The position numbers were made by a program, and so were the translations under genes. This document shows positions 44,046 through 64,000 of a stretch of DNA of 64,000 nucleotides, one piece after another. A model generated the notes under the pieces. It did no database searches. It saw nothing but the letters and a program-made list of their open reading frames with translations, and had not been told where the DNA came from. Where the stretch lies: contig NZ_NHMK01000011.1 in NCBI RefSeq assembly GCF_002198095.1, positions 248,001 through 312,000 of the forward strand, given 5' to 3'. The stretch's first letter is position 1. Each line of letters opens with the position of its first letter. The stretch comes from Deinococcus indicus. Its GTDB lineage: Bacteria; Deinococcota; Deinococci; Deinococcales; Deinococcaceae.

Positions 44046-45862
44046 GCCGGGTCTCCCAGCAGCAGCGCCTCGCCCGGCACCAGCGGCCGCGCACTCAGGG
44101 GAGCCCCGTCGGGGTCCTCCGAGCGGAGCAGGACCGGCGCGCCGGGCGTGACCGGCAGTCCGCTCAGGCTGTCCAGCGGCTGCGAACCCAGGTTCCACAG
44201 CAGCGTCCGCTGGCCCTGCGGCGTCCGCCACTGCACCCACAGCACCTGCCCGTCCTCGCGGCTGCCGGCCGACAGGAACCGCCGGGACCGCTCGCACAGC
44301 ACCGGGTCGTGCCGCCGCAGGTGAAGCAGCCGGCGGTACAGCGCCAGCGTGCGCGCGTGCTCACCGCGTTCCAGTTCGGACCAGTCGAGTTTCGCGCTCC
44401 GGAACGTTTCCTCCGCCTGCGGGTCCGGGATGTTCTCACCGCTGAAACTGGAGAAGTACGCGAACTCGCGGCGGCGGCCCTCGCTGACCAGTTGCCCCAG
44501 CTCGCCGTGATGGTCGCTGAAGAACGGGAAGGGCGTCCCGGCCGCCCACTCCTGCCCCTGGAAGAGCAGCGGCGTCATGGGCAGCGTCAGCAGCAGCGTG
44601 CCGGCCCCCCGGTACTCGGCGAGCGTCACGCCGTCCGCCTGATGCAGCCGGTCACCCAGCGCGCGGTTCCCGATCTGGTCGTGGTTCTGGATGCAGTACA
44701 CGAAACTCGGCGCTTCCAGCGCGTCGGCCGGCTGTCCCCGGTGATGCTCCTCACCCGTCACGTTCCAGAACTGCCCCTCGTACTTCCAGCCGCGGTTGAT
44801 GACCTGCGCCAGTTCGGCCGCGCCGCCCCGGAACCCGCCGTAGTACCCTTCCTGCTCGTCCGTCAGGGTCACGCGGACCTCATGATGAAAGTCATCCACC
44901 CAGATGCCGTCCAGGCCGTCCCCGGTCACCAGGGACGGCTCGTTGCGGTGATCCTCGGCCAGCAGGACGTGATGCCCGCCCAGCGCATGGACCTCGCGCG
45001 CCAGCTCCCGCAGGATGTGCACCTCGCTGTCGTCCTGCATGGCGGCCGTCGCGTCCAGCCGCAGCCCGTCGAGCCGGTAGTCCTGCAACCACATCCGGGC
45101 GTTCCCCGTGATGTACCGCCGCATGTGCTCCTCGGCGTAGTCCAGGCCCTGTCCCCACGCGGTATGGAAGCGGTCCGTGAAGTACGACGGGCTGTACGAC
45201 AGCAGGTAGTTGCCGTCCGGCCCGAAATGGTTGTACACGACGTCCAGGAACACCGCCAGCCCCAGCCCGTGCGCGGCGTCCACGAACGCCATCAGGTCCT
45301 CGGGACGGCCGTACGGCGCGAACGGCGCGTACATCGCCACGCCGTCGTACCCCCAGCCGCGCCCACCGGGGAAGGCGGCCAGCGGCATCAGCTGCACGGC
45401 CGTCACGCCCAGATCCCGCAGGTACGGCAGCCGCTCCTGCGCGGCCCGCAGCGTGCCTTCCGGCGTGAAGGTGCCCACGTGCAACTCGTAGAACACGCAC
45501 TCCGGTAGCGGCCGGCCAGTCCAGTCGGTGTGCTGCCAGCGGTACGCACCCAGGTCCACCACCTCGGCCTCGGCGTGCACGCCGTCCGGCAGGAACCGCG
45601 CGTAGGGGTCCGGCGTGGGCTGGCCGTCGAGTTCGAACAGGTACCGGCTGCCCGCCCCGACCGGCAGGACCAGCTCGAAGTACGCACCGGGAAGCGCTTC
45701 CATCAGGTGCCGCTCGCCATTCACCCGCACCGCCACCTGCTGTGCGCGGGTGCTCCACACCCGGAACCGGGTCTCCTGACCGCCGGGCAGCAGGTGCGCT
45801 CCCAGCCTCGACCTCACCTGATCCTGCGGACTGTCCTGCCGGGCCGCGTAGTCGTCACTCAT
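44042..45862 (-). CDS. treZ: Malto-oligosyltrehalose trehalohydrolase
   Basis: A 606-residue GH13 enzyme that releases trehalose from maltooligosyl trehalose made by TreY. An N-terminal E-set domain (residues about 20-110) is followed by the barrel: [44 protein letters not shown] (nucleophile Asp), [10 protein letters not shown] (acid Glu) and [11 protein letters not shown]. The ATG at 45862 has GGGGGAGGG just upstream. Trehalose is a compatible solute that protects against drying and osmotic stress. treS and glgX are not next to it. Confidence 0.95.
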
Positions 45863-46009
45863 GATTGCCCTCCCCCCACGCCACCCTGACCGGCGTGGCA
45901 ATGGACTCAGGCTAGTGGCCCCCTCCACCGCCGCCATGAGAACACCCTCAACCTCACCTCCATACCCGGCACACAACCCTCTGGCGCGTCACCGTCCGGC
46001 CTACAACAG

Positions 46010-46048
46010 GGCGCGGCCGGGAGAGGACAGTCCCCTCCCGGCCGCGCC
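46010..46048 (-). terminator. Hairpin downstream of the RNase R gene
   Basis: A perfect 14-bp stem (46010-46023 with 46035-46048) with an 11-nt loop lies 13 nt beyond the rnr stop on the minus strand; no T-tract. Confidence 0.6.
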
Positions 46049-46061
46049 GCCCGGTTGATCT

Positions 46062-50399
<4,338 letters not shown>

Positions 50400-50639
50400 G
50401 GAACGTACCTGGTCACTCAGGACGCGCCCGTGGGGGTGAACTCGTTTGGGACGCGGTCAGTCTGCCTGCATCTGGCACGCGGAACACGCGCGCAACCCGC
50501 CCACGGGAACTGGTTTTCGCTTCCTCGGGTTGCGCCGTGAACCCACCGCCCGGACTGGCTGTTGCCCGAAAAGCGGGCGTGGTGGGGGCGCTGTCCTGAA
50601 CCCGGCAGCACGGTCAGCATAACACGCGCCGCGCCGCTC
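50400..50639 (-). promoter_or_regulatory. Leader region of rnr
   Basis: This gap lies between the xth stop and the rnr start. A -10-like TATGCT on the minus strand (50616-50621) would give a leader of about 210 nt. Inside, GCCCG and CGGGC (50564-50568, 50574-50578) form a small hairpin. I see no gene in it. Confidence 0.35.
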
Positions 50640-51473
50640 TCACCTGACCGGACCTTCACCCGCCGCCCCTGCCCACGCGCCGCTCAGGACGGACGCGCTG
50701 AGCGGCGCGTGATCGCTCAGGCGCGCCTCACGGTCCACCCGCACGTCCCGCGTCTCCACGCCCGACGCCAGCAGGTAATCGATGCGCCACCCCACGTTGT
50801 TCGCGTAGGCGTTCGCGCGGTTACTCCACCACGTGTACTCGGGCTGATCGCCCAGCCACGCGCGGTGCGTGTCGGTCAGGCCCGAGGCGAGGTGACGGGT
50901 CATCCACTCCCGCTCGTGCGGCAGGAACCCGCTGTTCTTCTGGTTGCCGCGCCAGTTCTTCAGGTCCACCTCGCGGTGTGCGACGTTGTAGTCCCCGCCG
51001 ATCACTACCGGGCGGCCCTCGGCCAGCAGCGCGTCCGTCCAGGCCTGAAAATCACCCAGCACCCGGTCCTTGAAGCCCTGCCGTTCCGGGCCGCTGCTGC
51101 CGCTCGGCAGGTACACGCTCACGAACCGCACGCCCCGCACCACTGCGCTCACCACGCGGCCCTCGGCGTCCATCTCGGCGTGCGCCATGCCGGTCCGCAC
51201 GTCCTCCAGCGGGTGCCGGGCCAGGACCGCCACGCCGCTGTACCCGGCCTTCTGCGCCGGGAACCACGCCCCCTGGTACCCCAGGTGCGCCAGCGCGTCC
51301 GGCATCGGATCGGCCCGCACCTCCTGAAGCAGCAGCACGTCCGGCCGCTCCCGCACGGCCCAGTCCACCAGTCCCTTGCGAAGCGCGCTGCGCAGCCCGT
51401 TCACGTTCAGGGTCGTGACCTTCAACCCGCCTTCCCGGCCCACCGCCACGTCCGTCATCACGCCATCCGTCAT
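50640..51473 (-). CDS. xth: Exodeoxyribonuclease III / AP endonuclease
   Basis: A 277-residue exonuclease III-family enzyme for base excision repair: it cuts 5' to abasic sites. Catalytic regions are TTLNVNGLRSALRKG, LLLQEVRADPMP (metal Glu), GYSGVAVLARHP, VVIGGDYNVAHREVDLKNW (Asp and Asn), TWWSNRANAYANNVGWRIDY, and RLSDHAPLSA (catalytic Asp-His). The ATG at 51473 has a TATGCT box at 51482-51487, 8 nt upstream; an ATG 15 nt inside is an alternative. The family fits strong DNA repair in Deinococcus. Confidence 0.94.
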   Translation of the reverse strand: MTDGVMTDVAVGREGGLKVTTLNVNGLRSALRKGLVDWAVRERPDVLLLQEVRADPMPDALAHLGYQGAWFPAQKAGYSGVAVLARHPLEDVRTGMAHAEMDAEGRVVSAVVRGVRFVSVYLPSGSSGPERQGFKDRVLGDFQAWTDALLAEGRPVVIGGDYNVAHREVDLKNWRGNQKNSGFLPHEREWMTRHLASGLTDTHRAWLGDQPEYTWWSNRANAYANNVGWRIDYLLASGVETRDVRVDREARLSDHAPLSASVLSGAWAGAAGEGPVR

Positions 51474-51573
51474 CGCGCCGGAGCATACCGCTCCCCACCC
51501 GCACCCGCCTCAAGGGACGCTCAGCGCCGCCCGAGTCCCCGGCGCGCGGTCAGTCTGTTACGCTACACCCACC

Positions 51574-51882
51574 ATGGTCGAGATCAAGTTCCGCAACGAG
51601 GCAGACGGCAAGGAATTCGAGATGACCCACCCCAGGGCCGCCCGCGTCCTCACGGACATCCGCGCCTGGGCCGAGAAGAACGCCTTCGAACACGTCGCCT
51701 TCTGGCGCGACCCCGAGGACGAACACAAGTTCTGGGTGCAGCTCGGCGACGACCGCCTGAACTACTGGATTCACGACACCACCTTTACCGAAGGCAAACA
51801 CGAAACCGTCGAGATGCAGATGGACTACGCCCGTGGAGCGCAGCGCCGCAGCGCCGCCGGGTACGGCAAGTTCGACAAGTAG
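51574..51882 (+). CDS. Hypothetical small soluble protein
   Basis: A 102-residue protein, MVEIKFRNEADGKEFEMTHP at the start, rich in charged and aromatic residues (EHVAFWRDPEDEHKFWVQLG, RLNYWIHDTTF). It has no signal peptide or helix bundle and looks like a compact alpha/beta domain. I do not recognise it. A -10 box TACGCT at 51559-51564 is 9 nt before the ATG. The TAG stop at 51880-51882 is the left flank of repeat copy D. Confidence 0.65.
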   Translation: MVEIKFRNEADGKEFEMTHPRAARVLTDIRAWAEKNAFEHVAFWRDPEDEHKFWVQLGDDRLNYWIHDTTFTEGKHETVEMQMDYARGAQRRSAAGYGKFDK

Positions 51883-52039
51883 TACGGACTCCGGTTGAAT
51901 GGGCTGCAAAGCCCGCTGGGTCCGGGCGAAGCGACTTGGAGAGTCCCTCCGCAGAGTGGGAGAGGGGCGGGCTGCCGGACGTGGAGCCGGCAGGGGCGGT
52001 GAAGTTCCGGATTGTTGGCGAAACAAACGGCAGTCCGTG
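51883..52039 (+). repeat. MITE-like element, copy D (diverged, with extra sequence)
   Basis: It begins TACGGACTCCGG right after the TAG stop of the small gene and ends CAGTCCGTG, with TAA after it, so the flanks are TAG and TAA, not identical. It is longer than copies A and B because of about 25 bp of unrelated or rearranged sequence after the first inner stem. The right half (CCGGACGTGGAGCCGGCA, GTTCCGGATTGTTGGCG) is nearly identical to copy B. Confidence 0.8.
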
Positions 52040-52058
52040 TAAGACTGCTGGCCAGAGA

Positions 52059-52092
52059 CCGTTCAATCCGAGCGAAACGAGACGGAACCCGC
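52059..52092 (+). repeat. Fragment of a further copy of the MITE-like element
   Basis: Nineteen bases after copy D the motif CCGTTCAATCCGAGCG followed by AAACGAGACGGAACCC matches the middle of copy A (9671 onward) without either terminal repeat. It suggests a second insertion or a rearrangement at this site. Confidence 0.6.
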
Positions 52093-52153
52093 ACGGGGGA
52101 AGCAGGCGGCGGGGCGCAGGACGCGATCAGGGCGTCCCGCGCCCCGCCTGCGT

Positions 52154-53305
52154 TCACGCGACCGGCACGGACCCCAGCGCCCGCGCCGCCTCGCGCAGCA
52201 CCTCGGGCGGCTGCACCAGTGCGAAGCGCACGAAGCCCTCGCCGCCCGCTCCGAACGCCGCGCCGGGACTGACGGCCACCCCCGTCTGCCGCGCGGCCCG
52301 CACCGCGAACGCCACGCTGCTGCCCAGCCCCGGCACTCGCGCCCAGGCGTACATGCTCGCCTGCGGCGTCGCCACCTCCCAGCCCAGCGCCCGCAGCGCC
52401 GGGACCAGCGCGTCCCGCCGCGCCTCGAACACGGCTGCCCCGGCGCGGCCCACCGCTTCCGGCAGGCCCAGCGCATGCGCCGCCGCCCGCTGGATGCCCA
52501 GGTACGGGTGGAAATCCACGGCGCCCTTCACGCGCGCCAGCGCCGCGACCGCCCCGGCGTCCCCGGCCGCGAACCCCACCCGGAACCCGCCCATGTGGTG
52601 CGTCTTGCTCAGCGAATGCAGCTCGATCACGCCGTCCAGGCCGGCCTCCAGCGCACTCGGCGCTCGGTACTCCCCGAACGTCAGCTCCGCGTACGGGTGA
52701 TCGTGAATCAGCAGCGTGCCCTGCGCCCGGCACCACGCGGCCACCTCCCGGAAGAACGCCGCGTCCGCCACCGCCGACGTGGGATTGTTGGGGTAGTTCA
52801 GCAGCAGCGCCCGCGGGCGCACGCCGTCCGGCACGCTGCCCAGGTCCGGCAGGAACCCCCGCTCGGGCCGCAGCGGCAGCGTCAGGACGTTCAGGCCCGC
52901 CACGGCCGCCGCGCCCAGGTAAGGCGGGTAGCACGGGTCCGGCAATAGCAGCGTATCGCCGGGGTCCGTCACGGCCAGCAGCAGGTGCGCCAGTCCCTCC
53001 TGCGCGCCGATCAGCGGCAGCACCTCGCTCTGCGCGTCCACCCGCACCCCGAACCGGCGGCCCAGGTACCCGGCCGCCGCCTCACGCAGCGGCGCCGTGT
53101 CGCTGAACAGCGGGTAACGGTACGTCGCCGCGTCCCGCGTCGCGTCGCGCAGCACGTCCAGCACCGCGTCCGGCGGCGGCAGGTCACTGCTCCCGATACT
53201 CAGGTCCGTCACGGTCAGACCCGCCGCCCGCGCCTCACCCTTCGCCGCGTCCATCAACGCGAACACGCTTCCCGGCACCGCCCCCGCCCGTCCTGACAGC
53301 CACAT
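52154..53305 (-). CDS. Pyridoxal-phosphate aminotransferase (class I/II)
   Basis: A 383-residue fold-type I aminotransferase. Family positions are [20 protein letters not shown] near the N-terminus, the [13 protein letters not shown] loop near 190 (Asn that binds PLP), [11 protein letters not shown] near 222, and the PLP lysine in [17 protein letters not shown] near 249. It resembles DapC/LL-DAP and MalY-type enzymes; the amino acid is not set by sequence. The ATG at 53305 has a TACCCT box at 53312-53317, 6 nt upstream. Confidence 0.88.
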   Translation of the reverse strand: MWLSGRAGAVPGSVFALMDAAKGEARAAGLTVTDLSIGSSDLPPPDAVLDVLRDATRDAATYRYPLFSDTAPLREAAAGYLGRRFGVRVDAQSEVLPLIGAQEGLAHLLLAVTDPGDTLLLPDPCYPPYLGAAAVAGLNVLTLPLRPERGFLPDLGSVPDGVRPRALLLNYPNNPTSAVADAAFFREVAAWCRAQGTLLIHDHPYAELTFGEYRAPSALEAGLDGVIELHSLSKTHHMGGFRVGFAAGDAGAVAALARVKGAVDFHPYLGIQRAAAHALGLPEAVGRAGAAVFEARRDALVPALRALGWEVATPQASMYAWARVPGLGSSVAFAVRAARQTGVAVSPGAAFGAGGEGFVRFALVQPPEVLREAARALGSVPVA

Positions 53306-53395
53306 GCCCCCAGGGTAGCCCAGCCGCCCACCGGGCCATGACACGCGGCCCAGGACACGCGACACGGTGCGACCACAACAGAAACCATAGGGTCA

Positions 53396-53426
53396 GGGGG
53401 CCCACCTCCGAAGAAGCGGACCCCCC
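53396..53426 (-). terminator. Hairpin downstream of the secreted-protein gene
   Basis: TCCG and CGGA form an inner stem and GGGGG/CCCCC an outer stem, with a 6-nt bulge on one side. It lies about 22 nt beyond the stop at 53449. Confidence 0.4.
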
Positions 53427-53448
53427 AACCCTGCGTTCCCTGCCTGGA

Positions 53449-53850
53449 TTACTGATCGACGCCGCCGTATACGGGAATGCTGACGGTCGTGAGTGCCTTG
53501 TCCCCCGACTTGACGGTAATCTGCGCCATGTCGTTCACGTTGACGCTCGTATCGGTCCGTTCGACCGTCACGTACAGCAGCGCGTAGCCGCCCTGACGGG
53601 TCGTGCTGTCCAGGGTGATGCTCGTGCCCGCGCTCAGACCCGCCGTCTCGAGGGTCAGATCGTCGGGCAGCGTGCCACCCAGGTCAGCCAGGGGAATCTC
53701 GATGGCCAGCCAGCTCGACTCGGTGTACAGGGCGTTGTACTGCAGGCCGTTGCCGTCGGTGGCGTAGGCGATGCTCGAGGCGGCCAGGGCGTTCCCGGTG
53801 GCGAAGGTCAGGGCGAGGGCAGCGGTCACGGTCATCAGGGTCTTTTTCAT
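53449..53850 (-). CDS. Small secreted protein
   Basis: A 133-residue protein with a classical signal peptide (MKKTLMTVTAALALTFATG, cleavage after ALA near residue 23). The mature part is beta-rich (SSWLAIEIPLADLGG, GGYALLYVTVERTDTSV, DMAQITVKSGDKALTTVSIP) and could be an Ig-like or pilin-like domain; no family is certain. It has a good ribosome-binding site (AAGGAGA) before the ATG, unlike the many leaderless genes nearby. Confidence 0.7.
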   Translation of the reverse strand: MKKTLMTVTAALALTFATGNALAASSIAYATDGNGLQYNALYTESSWLAIEIPLADLGGTLPDDLTLETAGLSAGTSITLDSTTRQGGYALLYVTVERTDTSVNVNDMAQITVKSGDKALTTVSIPVYGGVDQ

Positions 53851-54004
53851 GGTGGGTCTCCTTGGGTGGCGGGTGCGCCTCGTGGCTGCCTCCCGTCTTG
53901 AGACAGAGAATGCGCCCGCCCCGTGCAGGGGCCGTGCAGACCATGTGCAGATTTATCGAAGACGCCTCCGCGCGCCGCGCGGCGTCCGGCAGTACCCTGA
54001 AGGC

Positions 54005-54541
54005 ATGGCGGACCCCAGTCTTCAGGTGCTCACGGCCATGATCACGCCCGCCGTGCTGATCAGCGGCGCCGGCACCCTGCTCATGAGCACCAGCAGCCGC
54101 CTGGGCCGCGTGACCGACCGCGTGCGGCAACTCACGGCCCGCTTCAAGGTCCTGGTGACCGAGGACGGCCGTCAGGAAGGACTGGCCCGCGAGGAGAAAC
54201 GCCTGATCGTCCAGCAGCTCCCTCGCCTGGCGCGGCGCAGCTGCATCATCGTGCGCGCCATGACGGCCCTGTACCTCGCCGTGGCGCTGCTGGTCCTGAC
54301 CAGCATCCTGATCGGCGGCAGCGCCCTGCTGGGCCAGGACGCGGGCCTGCTGCCGGTCGTCATTGCCATCGCCGGAGCCGGCAGTCTGGCGTACGGCGCG
54401 CTGCTCCTGAGTTTCGAGACGCGCCTGAGCGCCAGCACCACCCGCGAGGAGATGAAGTTCCTCGTGTCCCTCGGCGAACACTACGCCGGGCTGTACGACG
54501 AACAGCTGCTGCGTGAGGTCGAGGAGAACCTGCGCGCCTGA
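54005..54541 (+). CDS. DUF2721 family membrane protein
   Basis: A 178-residue protein with three helices. VLTAMITPAVLISGAGTLLM and the following SSRLGRVTDRVRQLTARF are the DUF2721 signature (S-x-R-x-x-R-x-x-D-R-x-R), then IVRAMTALYLAVALLVLTSI and VVIAIAGAGSLAYGALLLSF. The function is unknown. A TACCCT box at 53993-53998 is 6 nt before the ATG at 54005; the open frame upstream is not used. The next gene follows after 21 nt and has its own -10 box. Confidence 0.85.
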   Translation: MADPSLQVLTAMITPAVLISGAGTLLMSTSSRLGRVTDRVRQLTARFKVLVTEDGRQEGLAREEKRLIVQQLPRLARRSCIIVRAMTALYLAVALLVLTSILIGGSALLGQDAGLLPVVIAIAGAGSLAYGALLLSFETRLSASTTREEMKFLVSLGEHYAGLYDEQLLREVEENLRA

Positions 54542-54562
54542 CCGTCCGGGTACGCTACTGGC

Positions 54563-54847
54563 ATGTCCCTGACGTTCACGGCGACCCTGTTCGAGTGGCG
54601 CGGCCCGGCCCCGCATTACTTTCTGCGTGTGCCGGATGAACTGGTCCCGGACCTGCGGGACGCGGCGCGGCTGGTCACGTACGGCTGGGGCATGATTCCC
54701 TGCCTCGCGCGGGTGGGGGAGACGACCTTCCGCACGGCGATCTTCCCGAAGGACGGCGGGTACCTGCTGCCGGTCAGGGTGGCCGTGCGCCGCGCCGAGT
54801 CGCTGGAGGAAGGCCGGGAGGTGACGGTGACCGTCACGCCCGGCTGA
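54563..54847 (+). CDS. DUF1905 domain protein
   Basis: A 94-residue single DUF1905 domain: LTFTATLFEWRGPAPHYFLR at the start, TYGWGMIPCLARVGETTFRT in the middle, and DGGYLLPVRVAVRRAESLEE near the end. The fold is a small beta barrel, often fused to an YdeI-like domain, which is absent here. The function is unknown. A TACGCT box at 54551-54556 is 6 nt upstream. It converges on rpoC. Confidence 0.88.
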   Translation: MSLTFTATLFEWRGPAPHYFLRVPDELVPDLRDAARLVTYGWGMIPCLARVGETTFRTAIFPKDGGYLLPVRVAVRRAESLEEGREVTVTVTPG

Positions 54848-54866
54848 AGCCCAGTGCGTCACGCAA

Positions 54867-54896
54867 GGACCCCCACCCGTTTCCAGGTGGGGGTCC
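54867..54896. terminator. Terminator between rpoC and the DUF1905 gene
   Basis: A perfect 11-bp stem (GGACCCCCACC at 54867-54877, complement at 54886-54896) with an 8-nt loop lies between the stops at 54847 and 54918 and probably serves both strands. Confidence 0.7.
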
Positions 54897-54917
54897 GTTG
54901 CTGGACGTTCGTCAATG

Positions 54918-59552
<4,635 letters not shown>

Positions 59553-59555
59553 TCG

Positions 59556-59570
59556 AACTCCTTCGGAGTT
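59556..59570 (-). promoter_or_regulatory. Hairpin covering the rpoC ribosome-binding site
   Basis: On the minus strand AACTCC-GAA-GGAGTT forms a perfect 6-bp stem with a 3-nt loop, 3 nt before the rpoC ATG. The Shine-Dalgarno GGAG lies in the 3' arm, so it can be hidden in the stem. Confidence 0.6.
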
Positions 59571-59587
59571 GTTGACGGAGGATGGAA

Positions 59588-59639
59588 GATAGTTGATGGA
59601 TTGACGCGTCTGTGGTTGTTCTGTCAACCATCAACTATC
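59588..59639. repeat. Palindromic repeat between rpoB and rpoC
   Basis: GATAGTTGATGGATTGAC (59588-59605) pairs with 59623-59639, one bulged A, loop 17 nt. It shares the core AGTTGATGGTTGA with the 23-bp palindrome at 20094. It lies 18 nt beyond the rpoB stop and 36 nt before the rpoC start, so it could be a partial terminator or RNA-processing site in the operon. Confidence 0.8.
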
Positions 59640-59657
59640 AACAGGCGCGCAGCGCCT

Positions 59658-63113
<3,456 letters not shown>

Positions 63114-63280
63114 GTCCACCTCGCACGCACCCTGGGTCTCACGCTGGGCCTTCCGGGGCTGGAAAAGGCGCAGGCGGAACACGCAACCCCTCCGGTCGCG
63201 GTCCCTGAATTAAGGCTTAGTTTTGCAGACCCGTTCGCCGCAACTAGCTCCTGCCCGACCCATCATGGTCAGCACAGGAC

Positions 63281-63310
63281 AGTATAGGCCCGGCCGGGTA
63301 GACAGGTCAA
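63281..63310 (-). promoter_or_regulatory. Sigma70-type promoter of rpoB-rpoC
   Basis: On the minus strand TTGACC (63305-63310) and TATACT (63281-63286) are 18 nt apart, a near-consensus promoter. The predicted start is near 63274, giving a leader of about 160 nt before the rpoB ATG. No ribosomal protein gene (rplJ, rplL) lies directly upstream. Confidence 0.8.
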
Positions 63311-63525
63311 TGGGCGCGCAGAACGCCCGGCCCGTAGGACACCGGGGCGCCGCGCGGCGGATCAGATGCCGGGCAGTATGCCCCAGCTTCCCTCCCGAAT
63401 CAATCCGGTCTGCGCGCCCCACCACCCCACCCGCCCCTTCACCTGACCTGATGACAACCGGCCGCACCCGACCATTCCAGCCGCGCTGACGGTCAGACCC
63501 ACCCCGCCTTCCGTACCATGAGCAC
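63311..63525. other. Intergenic region between rpoB promoter and next gene
   Basis: The stretch from the rpoB start (63113) to 63525 has no gene. Beyond the rpoB promoter and leader I see only the -10 box of the next gene (63514-63519). There is no hairpin or repeat I would defend. Confidence 0.5.
63514..63519 (+). promoter_or_regulatory. -10 box of the last gene, leaderless GTG start
   Basis: TACCAT, 6 nt before the GTG at 63526. It supports the choice of that GTG as the start, since no ATG fits. Confidence 0.5.
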
Positions 63526-64000
63526 GTGGACGCCCTGCAACCCTACCTGCCCTTCCTGCTGAACCTCCTGCGCCTGCTGGCCATCATCGGCCTGATCCAC
63601 GCGGTCGTCACGCGGCAGCAGGTGTACTGGATCGTCATGCTGCTGTTCGGCGCGCTGTTCGGCGGCCTGTTCGGACTGGCCTTCGCCGCCGTGTACACCT
63701 TCATGGTCCTGATCCCCGCCGCACGCGGAAGCAGCCGCGCCGCCGGGCAGGCCGTGGCACGCGGCGTCGAGGCCCTCAAACCCCTCGACACCCGCATCCG
63801 CGAGGCCCAGGAGCAGTTGCAGGAAAGCGACACCCTCCAGAACCGCGCCGACCTGGCCGCCCTGCAGGCCCGCGCCGGCCGCCCCGACGACGCGCAGGCC
63901 ACCCTGGCCCCCCTCCTGAGCGGCATCTACGCCGACGACCCGGTCGTGCTGCTCACCAGCGCCGAACTGGACCTCGCCCGCCACAACCCGGCCGACGCCG
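63526..64000 (+). CDS. Membrane-anchored helical-repeat protein (3' end outside window)
   Basis: The frame opens with GTG (VDALQPYLPFLLNLLRLLAI) and has two to three N-terminal helices (LLNLLRLLAIIGLIHAVV, WIVMLLFGALFGGLFGLAFA, AVYTFMVLIPAARG). It continues with a soluble helical part (RIREAQEQLQESDTLQNRA, RPDDAQATLAPLLSGIYAD) that looks like TPR-type repeats. The gene runs off the window after about 158 residues. The full function cannot be judged. An opposite-strand frame here is not protein-like. Confidence 0.7.
   Translation, partial: MDALQPYLPFLLNLLRLLAIIGLIHAVVTRQQVYWIVMLLFGALFGGLFGLAFAAVYTFMVLIPAARGSSRAAGQAVARGVEALKPLDTRIREAQEQLQESDTLQNRADLAALQARAGRPDDAQATLAPLLSGIYADDPVVLLTSAELDLARHNPADA

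Noticed and set aside
44046..44297. Upstream extension of treY inside treZ
   Set aside because: It would overlap treZ by 250 bp with an Ala/Gly/Arg-rich sequence; the GTG at 44045 overlapping the treZ stop is the usual coupled start.
63493..63984. A 163-codon minus-strand frame at the right edge
   Set aside because: The plus-strand frame from 63526 has clear membrane helices and a -10 box; the minus frame is Gly/Gln/Val-rich and lacks both.

Overview
The window is high-GC bacterial DNA that reads as a Deinococcus chromosome segment. The evidence is the type of several proteins (RpoC with a very large Thermus/Deinococcus-style N-terminal insertion, TreY/TreZ, a futalosine-pathway MqnB, TopA with C-terminal repeats and a histone-H1-like tail) and the promoter style: at least 25 genes have a TANNNT -10 box only 5-9 nt before the start codon, the signature of leaderless transcripts known from Deinococcus. 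I see no tRNA, rRNA, CRISPR array, prophage or complete insertion sequence. The genus is an inference from these traits.

Layout. 1-5.2 kb: end of murJ, a DUF218 protein, then topA with a cupin-like and a thioesterase gene in one operon. 5.2-15.9 kb: single genes and small operons (SRPBCC, PIG-L deacetylase, DUF4870, rnhA, GNAT, MFS, glmU, lgt, tatC-tatA, SDR, mqnB, a 45-residue membrane protein). 16-22.8 kb: tdh, a trpS preceded by a leader peptide and attenuator, dnaJ, a phytoene-desaturase-like oxidoreductase, prs. 22.9-32.2 kb: envelope and metabolic genes of mostly unknown role, an ankyrin/serine-hydrolase pair, a thiolase. 32.3-34.1 kb: a four-gene operon of three DUF2975-like membrane proteins and an XRE repressor. 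34.3-37.5 kb: a TRAP transporter whose binding protein converges on its permease genes. 37.6-45.9 kb: DoxX, a hydrophilic stress-type protein, a phosphoesterase, BI-1, treZ-treY. 46-54.8 kb: a giant RNase R, exonuclease III, an aminotransferase and small genes. 54.9-63.3 kb: rpoB-rpoC under their own sigma70-type promoter. 63.5-64 kb: start of a membrane-anchored protein cut by the window edge.

How genes work together. treZ and treY overlap by 4 nt and convert maltodextrins to trehalose. tatA-tatC form the twin-arginine translocase, and the TRAP binding protein here carries a twin-arginine signal. rpoB and rpoC make the two large RNA polymerase subunits, with a palindromic repeat between them.

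The most interesting signals are non-coding. First, an 18-residue leader peptide with two adjacent Trp codons precedes a rho-independent terminator in front of trpS, with a matching antiterminator: a classical attenuator. Second, a family of roughly 130-bp MITE-like elements with terminal inverted repeats occurs four times, each time with one end exactly at the stop codon of a gene; in the two intact copies the stop triplet (TGA/TCA) appears on both sides like a 3-bp target duplication. Third, a second palindromic repeat family lies at the end of dnaJ and between rpoB and rpoC.
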